NCBI GenBank assembly: GCA_902764045.1
Contig: CACWUI010000074.1
Coordinates: 1 to 8,431 of the forward strand
DNA from: an uncultured Lachnospiraceae bacterium
GTDB taxonomy: Bacteria; Bacillota; Clostridia; Lachnospirales; Lachnospiraceae
Direction: 5' to 3'
DNA: 8,431 bases
Position 1 is the first letter of the stretch, and each line of letters begins with the position of its first letter. Below are positions 7,591 to 8,431 of this stretch, one piece after another. Both the position numbers and the translations under genes were made by a program. Below the pieces are notes generated by a model. That model saw only the letters and a program-made list of their open reading frames with translations, ran no database searches and was not told where the DNA came from.

Positions 7591-8431
7591 AGATAACCCG
7601 TAAGGATATGATCAACTGCAGCCTTTGCCATGATGCCCCCTGTGGAAAGGCTTGTGAAAAAATGCGGCCGGATAGGGCATTAAGGAGCATATGGTTTGAT
7701 AATGAAAAGGTTGCCGCGGTCCGTCTTCCGGAGGAAAACCCCTGTGAAAACTGCGTCGTGCCGTGTGAAGAACAATGCGTTCATTCGGGGAAGGTGCCGG
7801 TAAAAGAAATTATGATGAGGCTATGTGAGATAAGGCGGGAGACTGAGAACTGTCACCGTGTCTCACAAAACACCTCTGCCATCCTGCAGACCGACATCTG
7901 CGGTATTCCTCTTGAAAACCCCTTCCTTCTTTCATCTTCAGTGGTATCAAGCAGTTACGATATGTGCGCCAGGGCCTTTGAAGCAGGCTGGGCGGGATCG
8001 GTTTTTAAGACCGTCTGTTCCTTTGACATACACGAGGCATCTCCAAGATTCGGCGCCCTTCCGGGCAGCGCAGGAGGCTTTATAGGATTTAAGAATATTG
8101 AGCAGCTTTCGGATAAAAGCGTGGAAGAGAACATGGAAACGGTGCGCAGGCTTAAAAAAAATTATTCGAAAAAAGCCGTCATAGTTTCCTTCATGGGGCG
8201 GACAAAGGAAGAATGGGGGGATCTGGCGCGTATCTGTGAGGAAAGCGGAGCGGATGCGGTTGAGCTGAATTATTCCTGTCCCAATATGGCTGACGGCGAT
8301 CTGGGATCTGCCATAGGTCAGGTGCCTGAGCTTGTGGAGGAATTTACGGCAGAAGCAAAAAGAAGTTGTAATATTCCGGTGCTTGCCAAGCTTACGCCAA
8401 ACGTGGCAGATATGAGCATGGCGGCAGAGGC
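7587..8431 (+). CDS. preA: PreA-like dihydropyrimidine dehydrogenase subunit with N-terminal Fe-S domain (3'-partial)
   Basis: 281 complete codons are visible; the frame runs off the window end. Residues 11-64 hold two cysteine groups, C11-x2-C14-x4-C19-x3-C23 and C53-x2-C56-x3-C60-x3-C64. The first (CSLCHDAPCGKAC) is strikingly like the N-terminal cluster motif of E. coli PreT. From about residue 100 an FMN-binding dihydroorotate-dehydrogenase-type barrel begins: CGIPLENPFLLSSS, then GWAGSVFKTV with Lys141, GFIGFKNIEQLS, ELNYSCPNM (226-234), and PVLAKLTPN (264-272). Asn170, Glu172 and Asn228 align by eye with the pyrimidine-binding residues of mammalian DPD. Known PreA reduces uracil/thymine with electrons from PreT; its C-terminal ferredoxin domain would lie beyond the window. 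E. coli PreA starts directly at the barrel, so the extension is unusual relative to it. Translation is probably coupled to nfnB. Another dihydroorotate-dehydrogenase-like activity remains possible. Confidence 0.82.
   Translation, partial: MKITRKDMINCSLCHDAPCGKACEKMRPDRALRSIWFDNEKVAAVRLPEENPCENCVVPCEEQCVHSGKVPVKEIMMRLCEIRRETENCHRVSQNTSAILQTDICGIPLENPFLLSSSVVSSSYDMCARAFEAGWAGSVFKTVCSFDIHEASPRFGALPGSAGGFIGFKNIEQLSDKSVEENMETVRRLKKNYSKKAVIVSFMGRTKEEWGDLARICEESGADAVELNYSCPNMADGDLGSAIGQVPELVEEFTAEAKRSCNIPVLAKLTPNVADMSMAAE

Noticed and set aside
7858..8085. 75-codon plus-strand open frame
   Set aside because: It lies inside the preA-like gene in another frame and breaks no PreA motif.

Overview
The window reads as a piece of a Firmicutes chromosome, most likely from the Clostridia and plausibly a Lachnospiraceae-like gut anaerobe. 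This is inferred from three things: a very large multi-domain Gram-positive surface protein with a C-terminal cell-wall sorting signal, an Nfn-type ferredoxin/NAD(P) oxidoreductase typical of strict anaerobes, and frequent AGA/AGG and ATA codons at an intermediate GC content (impression, not counted). All four genes lie on the + strand and fill almost the whole window. No RNA gene, insertion sequence, CRISPR array or phage gene was seen.

Nt 1-5228 is the 3' part (1741 codons) of a giant secreted, wall-anchored protein whose start lies upstream of the window. In order it shows the tail of a beta-helix-like domain, an alpha/beta-hydrolase (lipase-like) domain with a recognisable Ser/Asp/His set, a long train of Ig-like, InlB-repeat-like and chitobiase-C-terminal-like modules, a Gly/Asp/Pro-rich linker, and a sorting signal with an unusual SADTG motif.

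After a 64-bp gap come three redox genes that look like one operon. nfnA (5293-6147) and nfnB (6202-7590) encode the two subunits of an NADH-dependent ferredoxin:NADP+ oxidoreductase. A preA-like gene (7587 to the window end) overlaps the nfnB stop codon (ATGA) and encodes an FMN enzyme of the dihydropyrimidine dehydrogenase/dihydroorotate dehydrogenase fold. Its first ~95 residues form a cysteine-rich segment resembling the iron-sulfur domain at the N-terminus of PreT/DPYD, which classical E. coli PreA lacks.

The most interesting reading is that NfnA, NfnB and the PreA-like protein form one complex. NfnB, a homologue of PreT, would supply the FAD/NADPH module, and the PreA extension would carry the extra iron-sulfur relay. 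This would be a split, Nfn-linked version of dihydropyrimidine dehydrogenase, possibly tied to the ferredoxin pool. It is an inference from gene order and motifs only.
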